A DNA stretch of 64,000 nt, taken from assembly GCA_950022655.1 (NCBI GenBank), contig OX465581.1, positions 27,623,300 through 27,687,299 on the forward strand, in the 5' to 3' direction. Source of the DNA: Alentia gelatinosa (lineage: Eukaryota > Annelida > Polychaeta > Phyllodocida > Polynoidae). How positions within the stretch are numbered: the first letter of the stretch is position 1; every line of letters begins with the position of its first letter. The translations under genes were made by a program, and so were the position numbers. Shown piece by piece: positions 11,501 to 22,330 of this stretch. Below the pieces are notes generated by a model, which was not told the origin of the DNA, searched no databases, and saw only the letters and a list, made by a program, of their open reading frames with translations.

Positions 11501-14500
11501 AATTTTACTCCAACGTAGTTTTATTGACATTTGATCGAAATGAGAACGCCACGTCATTGGCAATTTAGTGAAGATTGTCATCTTATAGTAATCTGGTAAT
11601 GGATTTGACATTGTCCAATTACTTTTTCGCAGCGATTCATTATAGAAATATGCCATTTTTAGCATCTCTATGCATAATTAACGCCGTATATATTTCTCAG
11701 CCTTACGGCTTGCCTAAGATCACTGGCATAGATATTGTGGCTTACACCATTCAGTATTTGTAAAGTCGCTTATGCCCAAAATGACACCTCGTAAAGAAGT
11801 GACGAACATCTTATAACCAGCATAATCGTAACCACACATCATGTGTTATGATATTTCTTATGTGTGTTTGTCTCATCGTCAGATCATTTCTAAATATAGT
11901 TATCAAATATTATTCGTTTTTCTTTTTGTTCAGTGAGGAGGCATGGAAATTTACCATCAATAGTTTATTTAGTGAAGATATATACATATATATATGTGCC
12001 ATTAACTAAAAAAAAAAATGATCATTTACAGATGAATTCGTTCGGAGCTCGATGTTTCTCGGGATCTTCATGCATCGTCTTCAATCGGAGAGCTGACCTA
12101 TTACGAGCTGCTTTCCATGCATGTGTAGAACGGTATTTACATCCACCACCACACAAGTGAGTATACACCTAACAACAATTTACTATAGGTCAGGAAGGCA
12201 TATTAGGAACTGTGGTGGGATGTGAATTCAAATAGTGTTTCCCTCAAAGATCATATAGATTGACTTGTGCTGCATATCTAATTAGTTTAAGTAAGTATTT
12301 GTTTATATATAACACCTAAGGGAAAAACATCCTTTGGAATTGCAATATCAAAATATTGCATCTTTCCCAAACCAACAAAAGTTAAGGTATCAAAATAATT
12401 GTAAAATAATTCTCTACTTAGTCAAACTGGGTTTAGATTTTTGTTCCGCATGGAATTCTTTAGAATCTTCACTCATATTCTAGGAGTCAAACATTTTGCC
12501 TAACTTTTAACATGATTTCTGAGAAAATACATGAAAAATTAAAACAGATCAACTACATGAATAAATTCAATGCGCACATGACAATAAAGCCCATAATCTT
12601 AGGTTTAATATGCTACCTTTTGCAAATTTGTATCTTGTTTAGAGCCTAAGTTATGAGAAACTTTGTAAACTTAGTCAAAAATAACTAGTTTTCAGTCCCA
12701 AATATGGTTGCATGGCCCATAGTCACAGATATGTTTGTAGTTGATTAGTCCAGTATTTCGTGACGTAAATTTCCCTAAATAATCTGTAAATATGAATAAC
12801 GGTTACATCGCAAAACTTGTTTTTCCTGGAACTAGCAGACATCGCTTCTTGGCATACGTTTTGTTAACCCGGTGGTCATTCATTGCTTAGATTTTTAATG
12901 CAATACTTAACTGTTGGTAGTTTCAGAAGGTGAATAAAATAATAATCTTACATAGAGCTATTGTAATATATGAAAAACGTTGTGTTAAACCGATAAGTGG
13001 CTAGTGTTGCTTTTTGTAATTTGAAACTCGTATATTGATAAAGGTATGTTCAATGTAATCGATGAATTAATTATATAGGTCAATAAAATCCGTCCATTTC
13101 TACCTACCTTTATAACCTTAATCTCAGATTGAATTAATCGAGGCCTACTTAGGCTGTTTTATCAGTTGAGTTTTTATAATGCTAATAACGAAAGTAATGA
13201 TAACAAAGCGAATACGAATGACATATTACTCCCCGACTTTCAGTACAATATATACATTTTATCAATATATGTACTGGGATATAGACGGTTTGAATCATTC
13301 ATGTTCGGACTAAAGCGCAGCTATAGTTTGATTCACATTCATTTCAATGCATAAATATCATGTTCTGTAATCTTCCTCAAAGGTTCGATTTAGTGTTAAT
13401 ATGAAAATAGCATTTCTGATTCCTAAAGAGTTTAATTTTATTTTTATTGATTCTGTCAGAACTGCAAGACGTTGTGCCTCACAGAAAATGATTCAAAGTT
13501 TAATAACAGATTAGTTATAAGGAAAAGGTTATCAAATCTTAAATCGCCGACTTGAAAACCCCTACACATCGATATGTAATACTTGTGTATTAGACGGGGA
13601 TACGCACCAGTGCTGATTAAACGGCCCACTGAGGATCAGCTACATTGAACGTGCATACATTGTCAATTCTAATATTGTGGAGGTCCGTCTGCACGCCAGT
13701 AATGTCCGAAAGTGTTTGTAATATGGGGCAAAAAACTAGAGAAAAATTAAAATGGCGCTTATGGCGTGAAATACCTACCATTAGAAAGCCAAGTGTTGGG
13801 ACTATTTGATGGTATGCATATCATTCAGTAGGAAAATCTAGTCTGACTTATTTATTCATAATGCCAGTGTCTCAATAAAAAATAAAATGTCAGTGCCAAA
13901 GTTCTTGAATAAAACAGCAGGTTGTACCAGTTTTAAAATCCTAGCCCTGGAAATGACATATTCTTTATTAAATTCCCGACATTACTTAGACTTATTTTTC
14001 GAAAATTATATTTTTATCGAATGCTGTATCAGATTGAAGTAGACTAGTGGAATTCAGGACATTGGCTCATCTCTTTGTGGCTCACCCAAAAGCTGCCAGT
14101 TGGACCGATCTGGTTTCACAACCTCACGAACGCAACTTAAAATAATTAAGTTAAAGTGCAATACCTTGTATCATAACCCTGATTTGATTAATGTTAAACT
14201 TCAACCGTTATTTTGCAGAAAATTGTGCGTGGAATCAAAATTACCAGAAGGATCACACATAGCAACCAACTCCCAAGACCCTTACGATTTCCCCACAATG
14301 GACATGGGGTCCTTGACCACCAACGGCCTGGCATCGGGTCTTGGTTCCCCGACTTCTTCACACAACAGTAGCCTTATCTCTTCATGGAATTCCAACAAAC
14401 TCTCCAATAAAGTCAAACAGAAGTCGTCGTCCGCGACATTATCCTCGTCTGCAGCAGGCCGGAACATACGGCCAAAGGACCTGCCCAGTGGTAAAGGTGG

Positions 14501-17500
14501 GGCGATCACTTCTCCAGTGGCTATGGTGATAGGTGGCCCCGCGTCAACACCGCTCTCCCCTCCTCTCACCACCGTCACCCCTATCAGTCGGACTGTCGGA
14601 CTCGCAGCTAGCAGTGGCGGTCTAACTAACAGTATAACAGGTGTGAAGCGCAAGCGGTCTGGGTCGGGCACTGGGGCCGGGACTGGGGGACTGACAATGC
14701 ATCAGCTGCCGGCCGGCTTGACTGTCAACCACCACAACACCTCCACAGGTAACCCCATATCAATATCCATTCCTTCCGGGAGCCTGAACCTGGCCAACCT
14801 GACGCAGGCTCAGCTGAACCATATAGTGATGACGAGCCGCGACCCGGGAGTCATGAACGGTCAGCTCATCACCAGCACTGCCATGCCCACGTCGGCCATC
14901 GCCGACATCACAAGCCTCCAATTGAACAGCCTCAGCGGTGAAACCAACACTGCCGTGCCAACGCAACAAACTCACAAACAGAAAAAGGAGAAGCGACTCA
15001 AACTGTCCCATGGTGTCAGCGCCAGTCTCAACTCCAGCCACATGGACGGCGTTGGTGCCACTGTGTCCACCTTAACTTCCTTGCCAGGGGGTGTACTGGT
15101 CATGCCAGACCTGACAGGCCAACAAACGACATTCACACAAGGTTTTGGATCCACGGGATTACTATCTTCCAGTGCAGATCTCTCCGCTACCAAGCTGAGC
15201 TCTTCCACAACGAGTCCACTTTTTGCTTCAGTAAGTTGAGCCTCTTTACCTGGTAGATGGTCGGTTTATCTTTCTTACACTGATATTAGGACAGGTTTCC
15301 TTGAACCAACACTCATTGCTAATATTTGATAACTGATATACCATCCCCCTACCTTTGGGGAAAAGTGTGACAACAGATGTACTGTGATGTTTTGTTCCAA
15401 AATAGGGAAAGACTGTCGGTTCCTCAGCATCAAATGGAATTAGATACTTTGTATTGAATTTATTGGTTAGGCAATGATTAGTATGTGAAATGAAAGAGAT
15501 TCAATTATATCTGGATGGTTTATCGTTCAAATCATATTTTTCTTAACAAAACGAGTTGTTCCCGTTCTCATTTGTAGACATTTTTCAAAAAGAGTGTTCA
15601 TGAACTCAATTAAGATAGAACTTCATGAATGAACTTCATTAATGAACTCATAACTGAGGGATACTGTCAAAGTTAAGTGCTTTTGATATCCTACTCTTTT
15701 GGGGAACCAAGGATATGATCTTGACGCAAACATAAGTTAATTCACAAGGAGGTAAGCGGCGCTACCATTGGTAGAAAGCCATTCGATATGGATGTTTGGA
15801 TTGGAGAACGTCTCATTAATCAAACGCACATTTATTTTTACCATTATCAAAAACAAAAAAAAAGACCACGGTTCTGGTTAATGTGGGCGGGTATCTCTTG
15901 GGCGCAGATCTTTGCTCTCCGTACGTATCTCAGTTTCCCATCCGTTTGCCCACGCCTGTTTCAAAATACAACATCAGTCTTTCATCCAGTTATCTAACGT
16001 CCACACAGTAGTCACCAACTCTAATATCATGATTATGATTATCATGACGCCTAGTCTGTGATCATCAGCTCTTTGAATTTGATTCCTTAACACCTACTTC
16101 TTAAGCAATATTCTCCTTAATCCATTCCAGGTTTACTGTTTCTTTTGTTAACACCATAACTTTGAAAGTTTATTTTATTGTTTTTCTCGATCAATTCAAG
16201 GACAGTCAGTCGTCCTTGTGGAGAAATATTCTTAACATCTATTGTCTGAAATTAATAGCATCAATCAAATACAGATTAAATTATCTTGAATCGCCGATGT
16301 TATTGCACCAAGAACCTTTCCTTTCTAAAAACATATGGAGTACCACCATGCATTAGGGGTCCTTTGTTCTTTCATGTTTTCTGTAATAATAGCAAAAAAA
16401 TCCTTTAAATATGGTCGATTTGAAATAGTTCATATACAATGTTGGGTTTTTTTTCAAACGAAGAATAAATACCATTATCACTACAAGTTCTGCAGTCGAT
16501 AATGTTCATAGTATTATGAAGGACCAGTGAAAGTAACTAACCACAACTAATAGTAAATAGTAACTCGATAGAGATGTGGGATGGGGTTCATGGGGGTAAA
16601 CAATTTCACTCTTTGCTCAGAAATAGGAAACTTTGCTGGTTTCTTGGTCAGAAGTCAAGAGTTCGGATTTATAGCCAAGATTGCGACTAAAGTGTTATAC
16701 ATATGTACATGTAAATTATTTTACTTTGAAAATGTGAGCAGTTTATGCCATCGAATCCCAATACTTGTCAGTGCAACGTGAAAGAACGATTTGATCATTG
16801 TTTATTGTGAGACGTCCATTAGACTTTATTTGAATAAATATGTATTCAAAAGAACAATATGTGTACATTGTTCTGTCAAAATTACCATGAAGTGCCTATT
16901 TACGTACGCAATCGTAAGAATACATTTTAGTTGAGGCTAGTAAAAACAAATATTTGTAAATAAAGAGAAAGATATTTTGAATTAACATTTTGAAATTGAT
17001 TTTGAGATACTGCTACTTCTCATTTCCATATATGTATAAGTAATGACTGCTTAGGTTCTAGTTAATTAGATCAATTATGTAGGAAATAGGGTCATCCCTG
17101 ACAATTATTTCTGTCCCCACCTTTCTGCCCACCAAAATGTCTCCTGATAACATTTTTAGCACCACCGAACGTCAGGCTAATGTCAACCATATTTATAAAT
17201 GGTATCATGTAGCGAATCATACACTACACTAACATGGGAGGGAACATAATTAAAATATACAGAGATGTAGATTTCCCAGTTATATCCGGGTTTCCTGTCT
17301 TTTTGTAGTGTACTGAGTCTTGATCATGCTACAGATAAATAGTGGATATTATCAGGATTCCGATATATACGGGGTTTTTTTCTAGACCATGCTGGCATCT
17401 CTGTAACAATTCGTTGTTGTTGTTTTGTTTTTTTCTGAATCCACCCTTTTTAGCACCCCACAAAGTTATACAAGTACCTTTCATTGACAAATGCAACGTG

Positions 17501-19452
17501 TTGTAAAGAAAACAACTCAACGTCTTTGTACAAAAGATTGCAGATACATAAAAAATCATAGAGATCATATAAGAATCTCGTCGTTAGGATACACACAGGA
17601 AGTTCTATTGGAATTCACTAAAATCTAAAGTTCCCCTATCTCATTGGTATGGGGCAGGTGAGTGATTACCTGTATTAAGACATAAATGTAATGATTAACA
17701 TTGTCGATACTAAACATTTAGAATTTCATAAACGACAATTGAAAGGTTAATCACCATTTCAAAGAACGAATTTGAGGGGATAAGTACGTGGTCTGAAATA
17801 TATTAAATTTTAACGTATGCATACTTGTTAAAAAGTTAACTTTTTGATTACACTTTTATTAACTTTTATCCTCTAGTAGTAAGGTTGAATAGATAAGCAT
17901 AATCATTTCGATATATACATTTTTCCTTTTCAAAGCCTCATAATTGATTTTAAATAAGTACCCATCGCCACCAACAAAGATCTGTATTCAAATCAATGTC
18001 TGACATTTTAAATTTCATGCTGTTGTAGGGATCTACGAGTCCACAAACGTCAGCAAGCTCGCCCTTGGCTAACGGCCTGTTCGGACACGGGCTTGAACTA
18101 AAGGGGAAAGGGCTACCTGTCAACCACGTGGCCGGTGCCATGATGGTTAGTCCTGGGTCGGCCAGCAGTACACCAAGTCCATCAACGACTAGCTTAGAAC
18201 AGCACCGCTCATCAAGCAGTAAAACTATGAGACTGGGTTCTGTATCCTCCAGGAAAAGTAAGCTGTTGCTCTATACTTTAGGCAAAACAAACAATTGAAA
18301 AGCTATGTACTACGTAAATATTATCTACTACATACTTTCACTGAGTAGAGGTTTTATTTTTCTGTTCACTCGATCAGAACTGTTTTCGAATCACCTCGAA
18401 TCAGTTCTGTAAGTTTTCGATTTAAATGGGACAGGCTATATCAGAAATTTAAGGGGTTCTTCAAAAATTACACAGCACCTTGGGGGGGGGGGGGGGGGAG
18501 GTGGTACAGAGAAGCATTATAAAGTGTCACATAAGTTTCACATATTATCTCACCCTGGTATTTTTCTCCGTAGCCTTTAACATTAGGAACTCCTACTCCA
18601 CTCCGTGGAGATAGTGTACCCAATACTCAATGGTTAATTTGGTGATATATTTGATTGATTAATAATGTTATACAGACTGCGACGTAATTTACTCAGCTTC
18701 GCTATGTGAATTACTCAGCAGTCAAACTTGGTGGAGTACAGACCAAGTTATTTTTTATGTCGTGAGTTTCCTTCTAATTACGAAATAACGCATTACAGTA
18801 TACAACAGGGAGCTGTTTCAAAAGTCGAGTGAAGTCTATGGTTTTGAAACAGCTCCCTGCTGTACTGAAATCATTTGTTCATTCTGTCATGTAGAGCTAT
18901 GGCACAGATCCTAATATGAACATTAAAAGTTATTCATGGCATGCGTAAAATTGGGATTTCAGCAAGTGTATGTACTTGAAGGGCTAAACTTTCACCTCTC
19001 TTACTTTTACTAGAAACACTACGAAATGTAGAAATGAAACTAGAATAATGTGTGTGTTGCTCACAGGTTCCGGACCACGCTCAAAGAGTCACAGATCACA
19101 GCAGTTAGCACCTCAAGTGGCGTCCTCACAACAGCTGACCGCTGCCGCCATTACGCTGGCCACGCCTGGCAACCGTCTGCTCCCCATGTACACGATGGAC
19201 GCCAGCTCCGGCCAGTTCCAGCAAATCCAGATCCAGCCCAAGGCTGGGGGCAAACAGACCCTGGCTTCGGGCAAGTTATCCATGCAGCCGGTGTCGCTCA
19301 CCATCCCCATGAGTGGCGTGGCCACGATGACCTCGCCGCAGCAACAGACGCACGCCACTTTGTTACTGCAGAACGACGACCACCACAGCGGAGCCCACCA
19401 CGCTGCTGCCGCCCAGCAATTACAAAACTCACCCTCAAATGTCCTCTCATAG
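2498..19452 (+). CDS. ATXN7: Ataxin-7 orthologue (SCA7-domain protein, SAGA deubiquitinase module), 10 coding exons
   Basis: Coding exons are 2498-2585, 2750-2818, 3883-3987, 4381-5543, 5724-6049, 6473-6626, 12032-12156, 14219-15230, 18029-18257 and 19067-19452. All junctions are GT-AG, phases match throughout, and the total is 1219 codons including the stop. Residues 1-29 carry an LGQQWTHW motif like the vertebrate N-terminus. Residues about 54-93 form the ataxin-7 zinc finger (MPLYGLCPARDEFYLV, then C-x2-C-x11-H-x4-H). Residues about 202-382 are His/Lys/Asp/Glu/Arg repeats. The SCA7 domain has C457-x10-C468-x5-C474-x2-H477 followed by RRAVKGRRKPFDELL. Exon 7 matches the conserved FGSR...F-R block C-terminal to SCA7, and the remainder is Ser/Thr-rich. 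In known family members ATXN7 anchors the deubiquitinase module to SAGA in the nucleus. There is no polyglutamine tract. The single copy probably corresponds to the ancestor of vertebrate ATXN7/L1/L2 (inference). Confidence 0.93.
2750..2818 (+). CDS. ATXN7: ATXN7 coding exon 2
   Basis: The acceptor is ttttcag and the donor is AAG|gtaata, phase 1 in and phase 1 out. It encodes a short acidic/polar linker ending KLRHQ, which continues as DMPLYGLCP in exon 3. This matches the vertebrate segment ending in REDMPIFGFCP. It was too short to stand out as an ORF and was placed by phase and similarity. Confidence 0.8.
3364..3661 (+). repeat. Foldback-plus-tail element, family A copy 2
   Basis: Same structure and about 85-90% visual identity with the copies at 1184 and 9894. 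The hairpin spans 3364-3508 and the tail module 3513-3661 is bounded by inverted TTATCCTACCC / GGGTAGGATAA. It lies in ATXN7 intron 2, just 220 bp before exon 3. Confidence 0.8.
3883..3987 (+). CDS. ATXN7: ATXN7 coding exon 3 (N-terminal zinc finger)
   Basis: The acceptor is cgttttacag and the donor is CATAG|gtaaga. It encodes DMPLYGLCPARDEFYLV followed by VCECCEQVVKPQALKRHI, the ataxin-7 zinc finger. The second His-x4-His ligand is completed in exon 4. This is the most conserved N-terminal block of the family. Confidence 0.92.
   Translation: MCLCMDCVQHETSFILWFVSVANRLSSHKHSKDT
4381..5543 (+). CDS. ATXN7: ATXN7 coding exon 4 (HKD/E-R repeat region and first half of SCA7 domain)
   Basis: The acceptor is ttctcaccag and the donor is AAG|gtaaga, phase 1 in and phase 0 out. 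It begins EQRHG, which finishes the zinc finger, and then has SGSP/R repeats. From about 4723 to 5262 it is an almost uninterrupted run of HKD, HRE, KEH, DRD-type units. It ends with EFDANKHCG and RQCTRSLTCK, the zinc-ligand half of SCA7. The 1163 nt size comes from expansion of the charged repeat. Confidence 0.92.
5724..6049 (+). CDS. ATXN7: ATXN7 coding exon 5 (second half of SCA7 domain)
   Basis: The acceptor is cattgcag and the donor is CAAG|gtatc, phase 0 in and phase 2 out. It encodes THALSLRRAVKGRRKPFDEL, the diagnostic SCA7 continuation, followed by an Ala/Lys helix and a Ser-rich stretch. The exon 4/5 split falls right after LTCK. Confidence 0.92.
6473..6626 (+). CDS. ATXN7: ATXN7 coding exon 6 (Pro-rich and acidic linker)
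   Basis: The acceptor is attcttccag and the donor is GCG|gtaggt, phase 2 in and phase 0 out. It encodes RPAPPPAPPPREEP, then RLSSDAEDDDDD, then YPQLSYHPRPAA. Vertebrate ATXN7 has the same order: Pro-rich, SRLSSEEGEGDD, then a HYSGHHPQPA-like segment. Confidence 0.87.
8125..9178 (-). pseudogene. Degenerate non-LTR retrotransposon ORF2 (reverse transcriptase) in ATXN7 intron 6
   Basis: Minus-strand reading gives KGVPQGSLLGPVLFILYING (RT motif 4/A-B region) and then LLYANDIVLVVAG, where the catalytic [FY]ADD box reads YAND, so the first Asp is lost. A frameshift near 8900 leads to NPKESKI, then FNYLGVIID, an in-frame stop at 8716-8718 and RLSFKPYMEKI. The thumb/C-terminal region follows: LRKLCYFIDGPTSVAIVKTM and LTKLEYC. 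After another stop at 8230, LPREL and FKEALNGINLDQLCADLIS run to a final stop at 8125. The pattern is CR1/Jockey-like. The copy is dead, truncated at its 5' end, and lies antisense to ATXN7. Confidence 0.85.
9894..10192 (+). repeat. Foldback-plus-tail element, family A copy 3
   Basis: The same roughly 299 bp unit in ATXN7 intron 6. Left flanks of copies 2 and 3 both read TATCGTAAAACTG, so the element probably begins near that sequence. All three copies are in the same orientation. Confidence 0.8.
10437..10482. repeat. 23 bp exact tandem duplication
   Basis: GAAGTCGCTGATGCGTGCTA GTT is repeated twice without spacer. It is followed by a looser pair of CTCAAGTTTGTCC at about 10490 and 10512. 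It lies in ATXN7 intron 6. Confidence 0.8.
10603..10878 (+). repeat. Foldback element, family B: new stem, family-A-type tail
   Basis: The hairpin 10603-10743 has roughly 53 bp arms (GAGTTTATTTATGCCACTCA and its complement) unrelated to family A stems. Its apex is cacgagtcgaagacgagtga. It is followed by the same tail module as family A: TTTTATCCTACCCCG ... ATGTTAAGCCTATGG ... TTAGGGGTAGGATAA. Confidence 0.75.
11071..11144. repeat. 37 bp tandem duplication
   Basis: GGCATTTGCGAGATGTCGTC ... CAACCAGATAGCAC is present twice head to tail with one mismatch (11071-11107 and 11108-11144). It lies in ATXN7 intron 6, in a GC-richer patch of unknown origin. Confidence 0.8.
12032..12156 (+). CDS. ATXN7: ATXN7 coding exon 7 (conserved post-SCA7 block)
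   Basis: The acceptor is catttacag and the donor is CAA|gtgagt, phase 0 in and phase 2 out. It encodes NSFGARCFSGSSCIVFNRRA then LLRAAFHACVERYLHP, matching the vertebrate FGSRQIGRGYYVFDSRWNRL block. It is separated from exon 6 by a 5.4 kb repeat-laden intron. Confidence 0.85.
12157..14218 (+). other. ATXN7 intron 7
   Basis: About 2 kb of AT-rich sequence. I see no coding exon, RNA gene or repeat structure in it. Confidence 0.5.
14219..15230 (+). CDS. ATXN7: ATXN7 coding exon 8 (Ser/Thr-rich C-terminal region)
   Basis: The acceptor is ttttgcag and the donor is TCA|gtaagt, phase 2 in and phase 0 out. It opens with KLCVESKLPEG and then has long Ser/Thr/Pro/Gly low-complexity sequence. It contains a nuclear-localisation-like VKRKRSGSG and KQKKEKRLKL, paralleling GKKRK motifs in the vertebrate tail. 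GC content is clearly higher than in the surrounding introns. Confidence 0.88.
15231..18028 (+). other. ATXN7 intron 8
   Basis: AT-rich. Short TTCATGAA palindromes cluster near 15595-15650 and there is nothing else structured. No exon-like coding segment is seen. Confidence 0.5.
18029..18257 (+). CDS. ATXN7: ATXN7 coding exon 9
   Basis: The acceptor is tgttgtag and the donor is AAA|gtaagc, phase 0 in and phase 1 out. It encodes GSTSPQTSASSPLANGLFGH and a Ser-rich tail ending SSRKS. It is supported by exact phase continuity with exons 8 and 10 and by a local rise in GC content. Confidence 0.8.
18675..18723. repeat. Small foldback (18 bp arms)
   Basis: GACTGCGACGTAATTTAC and GTGAATTACTCAGCAGTC are inverted arms around the loop tcagcttcgctat. 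This CTTCG-bearing loop resembles the apices of the other foldbacks. It is followed at 18726-18750 by a further AACTTGG/CCAAGTT hairpin. It lies in ATXN7 intron 9. Confidence 0.55.
18795..18867. repeat. Foldback, GGGAGCTGTTTCAAAA family copy 1
   Basis: The arms CAACAGGGAGCTGTTTCAAAA and the complement flank the loop gtcgagtgaagtctatgg. A second copy in opposite orientation lies at 61629-61678. Confidence 0.65.
19067..19452 (+). CDS. ATXN7: ATXN7 coding exon 10 (C-terminus, stop TAG)
   Basis: The acceptor is tgctcacag, phase 1. It encodes a Gln/Thr/Met-rich tail including GPRSKSHRSQQL, MDASSGQFQQIQIQPKAGGK and HHAAAAQQLQNSPSNVLS, then TAG at 19450-19452. A second frame over the same interval is also open but breaks phase with exon 9. 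Confidence 0.82.
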
Positions 19453-22287
19453 CACCTGGTCCAAGCATCACGTACGCCAGTGGGCCGGGCCAGTCTCCCC
19501 TACCCAGCCAGACTTACGGCTGTGCTGTTTTGATGCTGTGCTAGACATTTTAAGCAAGGGGGGTTGGGGTTAAGTGTACTGGTCATTGAACCTGCTGGCA
19601 TCGGCTTGGCTTGAGGTGGTTACGCTCAGCGTCAGCTCGGCCTCGCCATCCTACTCAGGTGCCTTCTCAGTGTGGCGTAGTGGTACGCGAGCAGTTCAGG
19701 CGACACCTGCCGGTGGACGTCAGGGATCAGTCCAAGTCTCGCGCCACAGAGGTAGACAGTAGCGCCACCTGGATTCCCCGACCTGTGTCGTAAAACAGAG
19801 GCAGGTCTCGAGTGCCCATCTAACAGTGGAATATCACGAAAAGGCAGCGCCCGGTGCTCTGTAGCGGTCGTCGTCGTTACGACTCGTGGCTGTTGTTGAT
19901 TTGTTTCACGCTCCTTTAGCCAACTTTAAAAAAAGAACAGAAGCATTAAAAGGAAAAAAAAGTCAAGAAATCTCTTTTAGTGTAATTTTAATCATGTGTT
20001 CATTGCCTGTTTGGACTGGCGGACAGACAGACAGATGGGCAGGTCAACTTCTGTGATCGGTCTCCGTGGTCAAAAGATATGACAATGGTGCTTCCTCTGT
20101 ATTCAGTCAAGTGTTAGCACCCACCAATAGGAGGAGGAGGAGGAGAGCGGAGGGTCTGAGGTGGAGGACGGGGCATATTGCACAAGGAACGGACGCAGAC
20201 ATTCCCAGCCCCGCAACCTCCCCTTGTACTCAGTCCATCCCCCACCAGTCTTATCTTCCAACAAACGAAGAAGTGGTCATCTCGGGGGTTTACGTGGTTC
20301 TCGCTCCGGCAAACAGTCAAAGAGATGTCACAAGTGATAGATATTGACAGCTCTACAAAGATGCGCATATTGGTTCCCTGCGCTAGGCATTGCCACCCCT
20401 AATGTTTCAGGGAAGGTTCACCAAGGTAACAGTCAGGTCCTGTGCAGGAGAACCTACTGGTGCATTATTACTATTACTATTATTACTAAATCACAATTAT
20501 GATGATAATTAGTTTAAAACTGCTGGTGATGATTGATGACTGTTAATTGAATGACTTTAATGATAACAAATACGCAGACTTTATTACTACGTGGATGTAC
20601 CTTCCCGGATGATGCAGCATCAGTACAGACGGGGATCGCCTCCACTTATCTCTCGCAAGTCCAGATGTAAATTGTAATTCACGCTACCTCTGGTAGGTGT
20701 GAAGCCAAACGACAACAGTGTACATAGTACCCGCTCGCCTCCCCCTTACCCAGGAGAGAACTGTGAACACTGCCATGGTTAACTCGCCCACGTCTAGATC
20801 ATTTTCTGCTCCTTCTTCTCAACCAAAGAAATAGATTATTTATTTTTAACTTTCAAAGTTCTTCTGACAACTTAGTTGTATTAGCTGATTATTTGTGTTC
20901 GCTAATATGGGCCCGGCTTTAGTGACTTTGGACCAATTTTAACACAGCCGTTTTATCGAATGCAATATATTTTTTGTCTCCAGAAAAACGCAAACAACTA
21001 TCGTTAATCATTTATAGTCGGTTCTGGGCACTGATAATCGTTATACTAGTTTATATATCAAAAATATCAATTGAAAAAATTATCTAATGAGCAATTTAAC
21101 CATGTCACAGACTCTCAGGTGAAAAGAAATGGGCCAAGGTGGAATAACCTTTTCATTTATTGTGTCTATCCAAAGATCAATCTGTGTTAAAGTGGTACTG
21201 AGTACTGAGCTATATAAATTCTATACTTGCCTAGGTTGTATTTGTGCTGTGGTGGTTGTGACGGGACGTCTTAAGAATAAGGGTTATTTTGCGCTAAGGT
21301 GTTAGATTGGCAGCTGATGTATTGATCTGATCTAAGTGGTGTACTTATTACCCAAACATACTAGAGGTCACCCACGTCTATGTTGAGCTTTCAAGGATAT
21401 GGCTACAAAAAGTGATGTTAAATAACTGAAGGCTACAAACGCGCAAATAATGTGGACCATTTATACCTTGACTAGTGCAAAAAGTCGAAAACCTGGAATG
21501 ATAGCCCCCAAAACAAGACTAGAATGTGCAATATATATACCGTTCTAATCTCAGTTTTACATACAAAATTGATAAGGAATGTCCTCCACTAGGTTAGGTA
21601 ATAAGAAATTTTCTTGATTTATTTATAAACCCTTTCTTTTGGTTTCGTTCTAGGTTAACCATCACTCCCTCACCACTGGATTAATATTAGAAAGACACTT
21701 ATATCCAGAGGTGAAGGGAATATGCTCAAACCACTTAACACAAATCTCATCATTCCATATTTGTTTAAAAGGACCTTGTCCTACCTGAAGCTCAAAAAAG
21801 TTTGTAAAAGATATCTTTAATGTCTATGTTAGCTTAGGTCAAAGGGAGCTTTAAATGCAGGTTTGTTCATCCAGGAAAGTTAGTTGTGATTCTCTCCATC
21901 GGTTATGAGAAATATACCAACAATTGCTACATAAAGATATCGCTGAGGTATGGGATTAGATTGCACAGACCGTGGTGAGGGAGTTAAACGGAAATAACAC
22001 AGAGAGCCTGTCGGGAGCATCCGCGTTCGAGGCCCGCTCCATAAGGTGTCCCTGCCATGGCTTTCTTTTTGTAATGTTTACGTCACTGAATTCCGTACAG
22101 CTTCTATGTATTCCCCACTCATGCTCTAACTCTGATGCACTCAGTCAGTTTTGCATTTGTAACAGGCTAGCTGGTTATCACTGCCCGTGTGTGTACCGTT
22201 TTACCAGTCAGAGTATGGGGATAGTAGAACCGATGATATCAAGAAATTGCCTCTTAACGAAGACCTTTGTCAAGATATCACTAGTGG

Positions 22288-22330
22288 AGTGGGCGCTAGG
22301 TCAGGCCCTAGTGTCTCCCTGGCGCCCACT
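22288..22330 (+). repeat. GC-rich stem-loop in ATXN7 3' UTR
   Basis: AGTGGGCGCTAGG and CCTGGCGCCCACT pair over 13 bp with one mismatch around a 17 nt loop. It stands out in AT-rich flanking DNA and would be part of the mRNA if the 3' UTR extends this far. Confidence 0.5.

Larger units (their letters stand above)
6627..12031 (+). other. ATXN7 intron 6 (5.4 kb, repeat-rich)
   Basis: It holds the dead LINE (8125-9178), family A copy 3, family B foldback and two short tandem duplications. 6840-7340 is a GC-richer block with a ctagtg...cactag palindrome at its start and no ORF, possibly an unrecognised insertion. TTAAACTACCTAAACAAACG AAC near 10267-10290 resembles the LINE/SINE tail. Confidence 0.6.

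Noticed and set aside
19050..19544. Second 164-codon frame over the last ATXN7 exon
   Set aside because: It does not continue the phase of exon 9, and the alternative frame has the expected low-complexity composition and a proper stop.
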